DNA from: Syntrophaceae bacterium
GTDB taxonomy: Bacteria > Desulfobacterota > Syntrophia > Syntrophales > UBA2192
NCBI GenBank assembly: GCA_013177795.1
Contig: JABLXY010000002.1
Coordinates: 620,001-684,000 of the forward strand
DNA length: 64,000 nucleotides
Direction: 5' to 3'
The notes beneath the pieces are model-generated. The model saw only the letters and a program-made list of their open reading frames with translations. It made no database searches and had not been told where the DNA came from. A program made the translations under genes and the position numbers. Of this stretch, positions 52,032-59,888 are shown piece by piece; the stretch's first letter is position 1, and every line of letters starts with the position of its first letter.

Positions 52032-52472
52032 TCACTCCGGCCGGCGGTCGTCCCTCGGCGTGATCTGGAGGGTGAGACCCCTCCCTCCGGCAACCACGAC
52101 GCGCGTGCCTTTCTGAATGGGACGTGCCGGTTCCGCCGGTTCCGCCTTCCAGGTCTCGCCGCGGATTTGCACGTAGCCGTGGGGATCGCAGGTCTTCGTG
52201 ACCACGCCCTCTGCCCCGACAAGGCTGTGAAGGGTTGCGGAATCGGTCCCGGCGAAGGAGTGCCAGAGCACGGGGAACATGAGGATGTCTTTCAGGATCC
52301 AGAGGATCGCGAGACAGCCCGCGAGCCAGGGCGGGACGCCCGCCCACTCGACGAGGGCCCAGAGCACGACGAATGCGAGGGCCGTGTCCGGTACCTGGTA
52401 GAGGGTGTACTTGAGAAGGATGGATCGCTTTGTCTTGCCCGGGAGCGTCCGGAAGTGTCTGAGACGGCTCAT
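52032..52472 (-). CDS. NfeD-like membrane protein
   Basis: The 146-residue protein has two hydrophobic helices (ALAFVVLWALVEWAGVPPWLAGCLAILWILKDILMFPVLW) followed by an OB-fold domain (LVGAEGVVTKTCDPHGYVQIRGETWKAEPAEPARPIQKGTRVVVAGGRGLTLQITP), the C-terminal architecture of NfeD proteins. These usually assist a stomatin or membrane protease; no such partner is adjacent. It is convergent with the TRAP block and lies just outside the second repeat copy. Confidence 0.85.
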   Translation of the reverse strand: MSRLRHFRTLPGKTKRSILLKYTLYQVPDTALAFVVLWALVEWAGVPPWLAGCLAILWILKDILMFPVLWHSFAGTDSATLHSLVGAEGVVTKTCDPHGYVQIRGETWKAEPAEPARPIQKGTRVVVAGGRGLTLQITPRDDRRPE

Positions 52473-52538
52473 GTCGCAGGGATCCCTTTTGCGTATGCAT
52501 CCATGATTACCACGCCGCGCACCGGGGCGTCAAAAAGG

Positions 52539-52568
52539 TTGACAGGGCCGCATCCCATCCGCTAAGGT
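52539..52568 (+). promoter_or_regulatory. Promoter of leader RNA copy A
   Basis: TTGACA (52539-52544), 18-base spacer, TAAGGT (52563-52568). The second leader copy has the same arrangement (TTGACA-18-TACTGT) at the same distance from its conserved core. Confidence 0.55.
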
Positions 52569-52574
52569 AAATCA

Positions 52575-52670
52575 GGATGAATAATGGATAACGGGTCCGG
52601 GGCGTCGATCCCGGAGGGTTTGCCGATGGTCGGGCCGCCATCTGATGAGAATCAGATGGCGGCTTTTTTT
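52575..52670 (+). ncRNA. Structured leader RNA, copy A, with terminator (osmolyte operon)
   Basis: From AACGGGTCCGG (52590-52600) through 52642 the sequence matches copy B at 56155-56212, including an unbroken 22-base block (52621-52642). It can form stem UCCGGG/CCCGGA, then CCGA-UGG-UCGG, then the terminator stem. The layout promoter, conserved core, terminator, gene is that of a transcription-attenuating riboswitch upstream of the mpgP-type gene; a free small RNA is the alternative. I cannot place it in a class I recognise. Confidence 0.6.
52634..52670 (+). terminator. Strong intrinsic terminator in leader A
   Basis: A perfect 13 bp stem (52634-52646 with 52651-52663), GAGA loop, followed by TTTTTTT. 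It lies 48 bases before the next gene, so it must be conditional or that gene has another promoter. Confidence 0.92.
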
Positions 52671-52717
52671 GCGGCCGAAGCCGGCCCGGGCACCCGTGCC
52701 GGAACGCGGAGCGTGCC

Positions 52718-53536
52718 ATGAACCGATTGCTTTTGATCTTCACGGACCTCGACGGCAGTCTCCTGGACCACGACGGGTATTCCCATGCAGGGGCCGCCCC
52801 CGCGCTCAGGATCATCCGGGCGCGGCGCATTCCCCTGGTCTTCGTCACAAGCAAGACCCGGGCGGAGATCGAGCGCCTGCAGGCGGATCTGGACATCCGG
52901 GAGCCCTTCGCCGCGGAGAACGGAGGGGGGATTTTCTTCCCCGCCGGCTACCGGGGCTTCCGCATTCCCGGTGCGATCGAGAGGGGATCGCATCTCCTGA
53001 TTCCGCTCGGCAGGCCCTACGCCGAGATCCGCCGATTCGTCGAGGAGCGGAAAACGCGCTACGCCCTGCGCGGGGCGGCGGACCTGAGCCTCGAGGAACT
53101 GGTGGCCCTCACGGGCCTCACCCCCGAGCAGGCCCTCCTGGCGAAGCAGAGGGAGTTCTCGGAGCCGTTCCTGCTGGAGGACGGCGGGCAGCTCGAGGCC
53201 CTGCGGGAGGAAGCCCTGGCGGCGGGGCTGCAGATCACGCGGGGCGGGCGCTTCCATCACCTGGCCGGGGCCGGGCAGGACAAGGGGGAGGCCGTGAGGC
53301 GCGTGACGCAGATCTTCCGGGAGAACGCGGCGGGGGAGCTCCTGACCGTCGGGATCGGCGACAGGCCCAACGATGCCCCCATGCTTGCCGCCGTGGATAT
53401 CCCCGTGCTCATCCCGCATCCCGACGGGCAGTACGAGGGCCTTGCGCTGCCGTACCTGCTCCGGGCGGGGCATCCGGGGAGCCTCGGCTGGAACGAGGCG
53501 GTCCTGAGCCTTCTCCACCGGTTCGACAGCGGGTGA
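52718..53536 (+). CDS. Mannosyl/glucosyl-3-phosphoglycerate phosphatase (HAD-IIB)
   Basis: The 272-residue phosphatase has HAD motif I FTDLDGSLLDHDGY, motif II VFVTSKTRAEIERL, the MPGP-family AENGGGIFFP and motif IV GIGDRPNDAPMLAAVDIPVLI. It removes phosphate from glycosyl-3-phosphoglycerate to give the compatible solute. Two glycosyltransferase genes follow, one of GpgS type. Residues 1-10 and the ATG at 52718 fit the family start. Confidence 0.9.
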   Translation: MNRLLLIFTDLDGSLLDHDGYSHAGAAPALRIIRARRIPLVFVTSKTRAEIERLQADLDIREPFAAENGGGIFFPAGYRGFRIPGAIERGSHLLIPLGRPYAEIRRFVEERKTRYALRGAADLSLEELVALTGLTPEQALLAKQREFSEPFLLEDGGQLEALREEALAAGLQITRGGRFHHLAGAGQDKGEAVRRVTQIFRENAAGELLTVGIGDRPNDAPMLAAVDIPVLIPHPDGQYEGLALPYLLRAGHPGSLGWNEAVLSLLHRFDSG

Positions 53537-53565
53537 GAAGGGGCGGTCAGGGAGAGGAGCGGTTC

Positions 53566-54831
53566 ATGACGACAACGTTGCCCCGGTTTTCAACGACCCT
53601 TAGGGATCACGCGCGCAAGACCATCGAGAAGCTCCGCTATGCCGATATCGTGATCGGCATCCCCTCCTACTTCAGCGGCTCGTCCATCGTCCACGTGATC
53701 CAGACGGTCGCCGAGGGGCTCGAGCGGTTCTACCCCGAGGCCAAGAGCGTCATCTTTGTCGCCGACGGGGGGTCGACGGACGACACGCGTGAGACCGCCA
53801 ACCTCGTGCAGATCCATTCCTACCAGATCAAGAAGATCGTGACGATCTACCGGGGCGTGCCGGGAAAGGGGTCGGGCCTCCGTGCCGCCTTCGAGGTGGC
53901 GAATTTCCTCCGGGCCCGGGCGGTCGCCGTTTTCGACTCCGACCTCGTCTCGATCAAACCCGAGTGGGTCCGCAACGTGCTCGACCCCGTGTTCAAGGGC
54001 TACGACTTCGTCGCGCCCCTGTACCGGCGCTACAAGCTCGACGGCACCATCACCAACACGATCGCCTACAACCTCACGCGGGCGCTCTACGGGCAGCGCG
54101 TGCGGCAGCCCATCGGGGGCGACTTCGGGATCTCCCAGCGGCTCGCCAAGCACTACTTCGACCAGGATGTCTGGGAGACGGACGTGGCCCGCTTCGGCAT
54201 CGACGTCTGGATGACCACGACGGCCGTCGTGGGCGGCTTCAAGCTCTGCCAGGCGCGGCTGGGAGTCAAGGTGCACGGCGAAAAGGACCCGGGGGCCGAC
54301 CTGGGCCCGATGTTCCGCCAGGTCGTGGGCACGATCTTCCAGCTCATGGAAACCAACGCCGGGCACTGGCAGAGGGTCCGGCGATCCCGCGACGTCCCCG
54401 TGGTCGGCGAGGAACTGGAACAGGAGCCGGCCCCCTTCGAGATCGACCAGGAAGGCCTCATCGACTATTTCCGGACGGGCTGGGCGAACTTCTCGGGCGT
54501 CTGGCAGCGGATCGTCGAGCCGAAGGATCTCGAGGTGATCCGGGGCCTTGCCGCCGTCGAGCGCACGCAGGACTTCGTCCTGCCCGTCGAGTCGTGGGTC
54601 CGCGTCGTCTACCGCTACGCCCGCTATTTCCACGCGACCCCGCGGCAGCGCTTCAAGGTCCTCGACACGATGGTCCCGCTGTACAACGCCCGGGTGGCAA
54701 GCCTCATCAACGAGGTGCGGGACAAGAACCCCGAGGAGGCGGAGCGCATCTTCGAGGCGCACGCCCTGGCGTTCGAGAAGATGAAAGACTACCTGGTCCG
54801 GATCTGGGACGAGGAGGTGGACGATGGCTGA
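53566..54831 (+). CDS. GT-A-fold glycosyltransferase of the osmolyte operon
   Basis: The 421-residue protein shows a GT2/GT-A core: DIVIGIPSYFSGSSIVHVIQTVAEGL, FVADGGSTDDTRE, GKGSGLRAAFEVANFL and the metal-binding DxD-like VAVFDSDLVSI, then GGDFGISQRL and WETDVARFGIDVWMTT. It is not GpgS itself, which follows. By position it could add a second sugar (as MggA does in mannosylglucosylglycerate synthesis in Petrotoga) or make a related glycoside. GGAGAGGAG precedes ATG 53566; the end overlaps gpgS by 8 bases. Confidence 0.8.
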   Translation: MTTTLPRFSTTLRDHARKTIEKLRYADIVIGIPSYFSGSSIVHVIQTVAEGLERFYPEAKSVIFVADGGSTDDTRETANLVQIHSYQIKKIVTIYRGVPGKGSGLRAAFEVANFLRARAVAVFDSDLVSIKPEWVRNVLDPVFKGYDFVAPLYRRYKLDGTITNTIAYNLTRALYGQRVRQPIGGDFGISQRLAKHYFDQDVWETDVARFGIDVWMTTTAVVGGFKLCQARLGVKVHGEKDPGADLGPMFRQVVGTIFQLMETNAGHWQRVRRSRDVPVVGEELEQEPAPFEIDQEGLIDYFRTGWANFSGVWQRIVEPKDLEVIRGLAAVERTQDFVLPVESWVRVVYRYARYFHATPRQRFKVLDTMVPLYNARVASLINEVRDKNPEEAERIFEAHALAFEKMKDYLVRIWDEEVDDG

Positions 54832-56032
54832 TTTCTGGCAGCACGGCATGATCACGACCCTGCAGAAGCTTCGGGAGCGGCCCGTCGGGGAGCTCGAGGC
54901 CGAGCTCAAGGCGATCGCGCGCCGCCGGAAGCTCGTTTTGCTGCTGCCCGCCCTGTACTCGGAATTCGAGACCCCCTCCATGCCGAAGATCATCGAGGAA
55001 TTGAAGGGCGTGGAGTATCTCCACAAGGTGGTTCTCTCCCTGGACCGGGCCGGGCCGAGGGAGTTCGAAAAGGCCAGGGAGTATATGTCCGCGCTGAAGT
55101 GCCCGGTGCGCATCGTCTGGCACGACGGCCCGCGGATGCGGAAGCTCTACCGGGAGCTGGTGCGGAACGACTTCTCCATGGATCACCCCGGCAAGGGACG
55201 CTCCGTGTGGATGACCCTCGGCTCCATCCTCGCGGAGCGGGACGTCTACGCCATCGCCCTGCACGACTGCGACATCGTCAACTACCGACGGGAAATGCTG
55301 GCGCGGCTTCTCTTCCCCGTGGCGCACCCGGCCCTGGATTTCGAGTTCAGCAAGGGCTACTACGCGCGCGTGACGGACCAGCTCTACGGCCGCGTCACCC
55401 GTCTCTTCTACACCCCCCTGATCCGGACGCTGCGCCGCATCCTGGGGTTCAACCCCTTCCTGTCCTTCCTGGACAACTTCCGCTACGCCCTGTCGGGGGA
55501 GTTCGCCCTGATTTCGAGCCTGGCGCGCGGAATCCGGATCTCGCCGACCTGGGGCCTCGAGGTGTCGCTGCTGAGCGAGGTCTACCAGAGGGCGTCGATC
55601 AACCGGATCTGCCAGGTGGACCTGGCGGAGACCTACGAGCACAAGCACCAGGTGCTGCGGAAGCAGAAGCCCAACGAGGGCCTGCTGCGGATGGCGGGGG
55701 ACATCGCCCGGGCCCTCTTCCGGGTCCTCACCCAGGACGGGATCGTCATGAGCGAGGCGTTCTTCCGGACCATGCTCACCTCCTACATCCAGGAGGCAAG
55801 GGTCACCATCGAGAAGTATCACGCCCTGTCGCTCATCAACGGGCTGACCTATGACCGCCATGCCGAGATCGAGGCCGTCGAGGCCTTTGTCGGCTCGATC
55901 CGGAAGGCCATCGCCGATTTCGTGGAGGACCCGGTGGGCGTCCCGATGCTCGCCGCCTGGGCCCGCGTCAACGCCGCGATCCATGACTTCGAGGACCGGA
56001 TCAGCGAGGCCGTCGAGATGGACAATGCCTGA
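54824..56032 (+). CDS. Glucosyl-3-phosphoglycerate synthase (GpgS-like, GT81)
   Basis: The 402-residue protein starts MADFWQHGMITTLQKL and continues LVLLLPALYSEFETPSMPKIIEELKGVEYLHKVVLSLDRA, KGRSVWMTLGSILAERDVYAIALHDCDIVNY (DxD) and SLLSEVYQRASINRICQVDLAETYEHKHQ, the pattern of GpgS enzymes. It transfers glucose from a nucleotide sugar to 3-phosphoglycerate. With the phosphatase upstream it would give glucosylglycerate. The start overlaps the preceding gene, so the operon is phosphatase-GT-gpgS. Confidence 0.82.
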   Translation: MADFWQHGMITTLQKLRERPVGELEAELKAIARRRKLVLLLPALYSEFETPSMPKIIEELKGVEYLHKVVLSLDRAGPREFEKAREYMSALKCPVRIVWHDGPRMRKLYRELVRNDFSMDHPGKGRSVWMTLGSILAERDVYAIALHDCDIVNYRREMLARLLFPVAHPALDFEFSKGYYARVTDQLYGRVTRLFYTPLIRTLRRILGFNPFLSFLDNFRYALSGEFALISSLARGIRISPTWGLEVSLLSEVYQRASINRICQVDLAETYEHKHQVLRKQKPNEGLLRMAGDIARALFRVLTQDGIVMSEAFFRTMLTSYIQEARVTIEKYHALSLINGLTYDRHAEIEAVEAFVGSIRKAIADFVEDPVGVPMLAAWARVNAAIHDFEDRISEAVEMDNA

Positions 56033-56104
56033 GGGCCCCCGCGGTCTCGGGGTCCCGGCCCGGGGGAGCATGACGCCGGAATCCCGATGCAATTCCGAAA
56101 AGCA

Positions 56105-56134
56105 TTGACAGGGGGCCTCTCTATTTTTTACTGT
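56105..56134 (+). promoter_or_regulatory. Promoter of leader RNA copy B
   Basis: TTGACA (56105-56110), 18-base spacer, TACTGT (56129-56134). It parallels the promoter of copy A in -35, spacing and distance to the conserved core. Confidence 0.5.
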
Positions 56135-56140
56135 AGTAAA

Positions 56141-56232
56141 AACGAGTGAACGGGAACGGGTCCGGAAGGGTGATTCCGGAGGTTTTCTGCCGATGGTCGG
56201 GCCGCCATCAGACACACGTCGGATTGCGGCCT
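56141..56232 (+). ncRNA. Structured leader RNA, copy B (upstream of P-type ATPase)
   Basis: AACGGGTCCGG (56155-56165), a UCCGG/CCGGA stem with a different loop from copy A, and the shared 22-base block with CCGA-UGG-UCGG (ending near 56209) match copy A. The last hairpin is weaker: GGCCGC/GCGGCC with internal mismatches and no T-run. Loop changes with stem conservation argue for a selected structure. It lies 146 bp before the ATPase ATG. Confidence 0.55.
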
Positions 56233-56377
56233 GACCTGTATCCGGGCCCGGGCTCTCCAACGCCCCCGTGACCCCGGCATCCGTTACCGGGAAATCCCTG
56301 ACGCGTCCGGGCCCGTCATTCGAGGCCGGCAACCCCGTATCCGCTAGCCGTCTACCTTCGAGGAGAAGAGGTCCCCC

Positions 56378-59125
56378 ATGTTGAAGCAGCTGCCGGAACA
56401 GCCCTGCCACGGCTGCCCCGTCGAGGAAACGGCGGCAGAGTTCGTCACGGATCTCGAGCGGGGTCTGACGTCCGCCAATGCCGCCGACCGGCTTGCCCGC
56501 TTCGGTCCCAACCGGGTGACGCCGAGGAAAAGGACCGGTCCGCTGATGCGGTTCCTGCTGCAGTTCCACCAGCCGCTGATCTACATCCTGATCGCCGCGG
56601 GGGCCGTCACGGCGGCCCTCGGCGAGTGGGTCGACTCCTCGGTCATCTTCGGCGTGGTCCTCGTCAACGCCATCGTCGGGTTCATCCAGGAATCACGGGC
56701 GGAGAGCGCGATCGAGTCCCTCATGACGATGATGACGACCCAGGCCGTCGTCCTGCGCGACGGCACCCCGCACACGGTGCCGTCCGCCGATCTCGTCCCG
56801 GGCGACATCGTCCTGCTGCAGTCGGGCGACAAGGTCCCCGCCGACCTCCGCCTCTTCGTCTCCCGGGAGCTCCAGGTCGACGAGTCGGCCCTGACGGGCG
56901 AGTCCGTCCCGGTCGCCAAGCACGTCGACGTGATGCCCACGGACACGGTCCTTGCGGACCGCGGCAACATGGCCTACGCCGGGACGCTGGTGACCTTCGG
57001 CCAGGGCCGCGGCATCGTCATCGCCACGGGCGACCGGACGGAGACGGGCCGCATCTCGGGCCTCATCGCCGAGGCCGTCGAGATCTCGACGCCCCTGACG
57101 AGGAAGATCGCCCACTTCAGCCGGCTGCTCCTCGTCGTCATCCTCGTCGTTTCGGCTGCCATGTTTTTCGCGGGATGGTTCATGGGGCACACCGCCCTCG
57201 AGATGTTCATGGCGGCCGTCGCCCTGGCGGTGAGCGCCATCCCCGAGGGCCTGCCCGCCGCCGTGACGATCACCCTGGCGATCGGGGTGAAGCGGATGGC
57301 CGACGTCCACGCCATCATCCGAAAGCTCCCCGCCGTCGAGACGCTGGGGAGCACGACGGTCATCTGCTCCGACAAGACGGGCACCCTGACGGAGAACCAG
57401 ATGACGGTGCAGAAGATCAGCGCCGGCGGGGAACTCTACGAGATCACCGGGAGCGGCTACACGCCGGAAGGGGAGATCCGCGCGGGCGGCGCCCCGGCCG
57501 ACCCGGCCTCGTCCGCGGCCCTTTTGGAGTGCCTGCGGGCCGGGCTGCTGTGCAACGATTCCCGGCTGGTTCAAAAGGAGGAGCGCTGGGGGATCGAGGG
57601 CGACCCCACGGAAGGGGCCCTCCTTGTCTCCGCCGCCAAGGCGGGCTTGAAGCCCGGCACGGGCGGCGCCTGGGCGCGCATCGACGTCATCCCCTTCGAG
57701 TCGGAGAGGGCCTACATGGCCACGCTGCACGACCCGGGCGAGGGCAAGGCGCCCGTCGCCTACGTCAAGGGGGCCGTGGAGAAGGTCCTCGAGCAGTGCA
57801 CGCAGGCCCTCTCCCGCGACGGCTCTGCAGGTGATCTCGACCGGGATTCGGTCCTGAAGGCGGCCGAGGCCATGGCGGCAGAGGGCCTTCGGGTGCTCGC
57901 CTTCGCCCGGAAAGAGCTGCCGGCGGCGCAGAGGGCCTTCGAATCGGTCCAGGGCCTTGCGGGCCTGACCTTCCTGGGGCTGCAGGGCATGATCGACCCG
58001 CCCCGGCAGGAGGCGATGAGGGCAATCCAGACATGCAAGACGGCGGGCGTCGCGGTCAAGATGATCACCGGCGACCACGCCGTGACGGCCACGGCCATCG
58101 CCGGACAGCTGGGCCTGACAGACCCGGGGGCCGACGGCGATCGCCGCGTCACGGTGACCGGCCGGGAGCTGCAGGATCTCTCCGACGCGGAGCTCATCGA
58201 GGTGGCGGAGCGGGCCAAGGTCTTTGCCCGCGTCGCCCCGGAGCAGAAGCTGCGGCTCGTCGAGGCCCTGCAGGCCAAGGGGCATGTCGTCGCCATGACG
58301 GGCGACGGCGTCAACGACGCGCCCGCCCTGAAGCAGGCCGACATCGGCGTCGCCATGGGCATCACGGGGACGGAGGTCGCCAAGGAGGCCGCCGACATGG
58401 TCCTCACCGACGACAACTTCGCCACCATCGAGGCCGCCGTCGAGGAGGGCCGCCGCATTTTCGACAACCTGACGAAGTTCTTCGTCTGGACGCTGCCCAC
58501 CAACGGGGGCGAGGCCCTTGTCATCATGGCCTCCGTCGTCGCAGGGACGGGTGTGGCCCTGCCCGTGCTGCCCGTGCAGATCCTCTGGATCAACATGACC
58601 ACGGCGGTCCTTCTGGGGCTCATGCTCGCCTTCGAGGCCAAGGAGTCCGACGTGATGATGCGGCCGCCCCGGGAGCCCGACAGCCCGATCCTGACGAACG
58701 TCCTGATCCTTCGGATCATCCTGGTGAGCGTGCTCATGCTCATCGGCGTCTTCGCCCTCTTCCTGCTGAAGAAGAAGGGGGGCGCCGGGCTTGCCGAGGC
58801 GCGGACCGTTGCGGTCAACCTCATCGTGATGATCGAGCTGTTCTACCTCTTCAACTGCCGCTCCCTGCGGCACTCGATGCTGAGCCTGGGGTTCTTCTCG
58901 AATCCCTGGGTGCTCGGCGGTTCGGCCGTCATGGTCCTGCTGCAGATTTTCTACACCTATCATCCCTGGATGAACACCCTGTTCCACAGCGCGCCCCTTC
59001 CGCTTGCCGACTGGGCCGTCATCGTCGCGGTCTCCCTTGCCGTCTCCCTCGTTGTCGGCGCGGAGAAGTGGGTGAGGGCGCGCTCTTCGGTCCGGGTGCC
59101 CGCCGGGAAGGGAGGGAATGACTGA
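56378..59125 (+). CDS. P-type cation-transporting ATPase (CtpF/PacL-like P2)
   Basis: The 915-residue pump has an N-terminal cation-ATPase domain, actuator motif DESALTGESVPV, helix-4 IPEGLPAAVTITLAIG, phosphorylation site D332 in CSDKTGTLTENQM, and hinge TGDGVNDAPALKQADIGVAMG. Helix 6 reads LWINMTTAVLLGLMLAFE: the Asp of the SERCA NxxTD site is Ala, as I recall for CtpF-type pumps, so the ion (Ca, Na or another) is uncertain. It probably exports a cation using ATP. A leader RNA like that of the osmolyte operon precedes it, suggesting joint control by ions or osmolarity. Confidence 0.9.
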   Translation: MLKQLPEQPCHGCPVEETAAEFVTDLERGLTSANAADRLARFGPNRVTPRKRTGPLMRFLLQFHQPLIYILIAAGAVTAALGEWVDSSVIFGVVLVNAIVGFIQESRAESAIESLMTMMTTQAVVLRDGTPHTVPSADLVPGDIVLLQSGDKVPADLRLFVSRELQVDESALTGESVPVAKHVDVMPTDTVLADRGNMAYAGTLVTFGQGRGIVIATGDRTETGRISGLIAEAVEISTPLTRKIAHFSRLLLVVILVVSAAMFFAGWFMGHTALEMFMAAVALAVSAIPEGLPAAVTITLAIGVKRMADVHAIIRKLPAVETLGSTTVICSDKTGTLTENQMTVQKISAGGELYEITGSGYTPEGEIRAGGAPADPASSAALLECLRAGLLCNDSRLVQKEERWGIEGDPTEGALLVSAAKAGLKPGTGGAWARIDVIPFESERAYMATLHDPGEGKAPVAYVKGAVEKVLEQCTQALSRDGSAGDLDRDSVLKAAEAMAAEGLRVLAFARKELPAAQRAFESVQGLAGLTFLGLQGMIDPPRQEAMRAIQTCKTAGVAVKMITGDHAVTATAIAGQLGLTDPGADGDRRVTVTGRELQDLSDAELIEVAERAKVFARVAPEQKLRLVEALQAKGHVVAMTGDGVNDAPALKQADIGVAMGITGTEVAKEAADMVLTDDNFATIEAAVEEGRRIFDNLTKFFVWTLPTNGGEALVIMASVVAGTGVALPVLPVQILWINMTTAVLLGLMLAFEAKESDVMMRPPREPDSPILTNVLILRIILVSVLMLIGVFALFLLKKKGGAGLAEARTVAVNLIVMIELFYLFNCRSLRHSMLSLGFFSNPWVLGGSAVMVLLQIFYTYHPWMNTLFHSAPLPLADWAVIVAVSLAVSLVVGAEKWVRARSSVRVPAGKGGND

Positions 59126-59127
59126 GA

Positions 59128-59829
59128 GTGGTGCGGAAAGCCGCGAAGAGGGCCCCGGGGGCGACGCGGGGCGACGCGTCGGCACTCCTCCGGGAGACCG
59201 TCAGGCGCTACGAGGAACTGCGCCCGCTCTACGGTGCTTTCTGCGTCCACGTCCGCCATCTGATCGCGGCGGCGATCACGCGGCGCTCGATCAAGATCCA
59301 CTCGATCGAGGCGCGGACCAAGTCGGTGGAGAGTTTCGAGAGAAAGCTCCGGCGGCTCCTCGGCTCGCACAAAGCCCCGCTGAGCGCCCCGGAACTGCTC
59401 AAGACGGTGACGGACATGGCCGGCGTGCGGGTGATCACCTTTTTCCCGAAGACCGTCCTTGACCTCGATGCGGTCATACGGGAGAATTTCCGGGTGATCG
59501 AGCGGGACGACAAGACCGGGTGGCGGGATGAGCCGGGCGGGTTCGGGTACCGGAGCGTCCACTACCTCGTGGAGCTGGCCCCGGAGCAGCTGGAACCTCA
59601 GGGCGTGCGGTGGTACGAGGGCCTGGTCGCCGAGATCCAGGTCCGGACGATCCTCCAGCACGCGTGGGCGGAGATCGAGCACGACATCCAGTACAAGTCC
59701 GCCCGGGCGATCCCGCCCGCCGTCCGGCGCCGTCTGGCCGCCGTGGCGGGTCTGCTGGAGATCGCCGACCGCGAGTTCCAGGCCATACGCGACGAGTATG
59801 AGCGCAGCCGCCGGCCCCGTGGGGGCTGA
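59128..59829 (+). CDS. Small alarmone synthetase (RelA/SpoT domain)
   Basis: The 233-residue protein has only the RelA_SpoT synthetase domain: IKIHSIEARTKSVESFERKL, VTDMAGVRVITFFP, GWRDEPGGFGYRSVHYLVEL (GYxSxH) and AEIQVRTILQHAWAEIEHDIQYKS (ExQVRT). It lacks HD, TGS and ACT domains, so it would make (p)ppGpp without hydrolysing it. The GTG at 59128 is 2 bases after the ATPase stop, implying coexpression with the pump and its leader RNA. A second GTG at 59131 is possible. Confidence 0.88.
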   Translation: MVRKAAKRAPGATRGDASALLRETVRRYEELRPLYGAFCVHVRHLIAAAITRRSIKIHSIEARTKSVESFERKLRRLLGSHKAPLSAPELLKTVTDMAGVRVITFFPKTVLDLDAVIRENFRVIERDDKTGWRDEPGGFGYRSVHYLVELAPEQLEPQGVRWYEGLVAEIQVRTILQHAWAEIEHDIQYKSARAIPPAVRRRLAAVAGLLEIADREFQAIRDEYERSRRPRGG

Positions 59830-59888
59830 ACCTCGCCGAGAGCGGCTGCGGCCCTCTGTTCGGAAACCCTCAGCGAAGGAGAGACAGG

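Noticed and set aside
52575-52642. Leader RNA as a c-di-GMP (GEMM-I) riboswitch
   Set aside because: The GCCGATGG end is reminiscent of GEMM-I, but the required GCAAACC and GACGCAAAGCC segments are missing in both copies.
52575-52642. Leader RNA as a manganese (yybP-ykoY) riboswitch, suggested by the P-type ATPase
   Set aside because: No GGGGAGUA-type loop is present in either copy.
56105-56140. TACTGTAGTA and the T6 run near leader B as a regulator operator
   Set aside because: The short dyad overlaps the promoter -10 and has no counterpart at leader A, so it is not supported.
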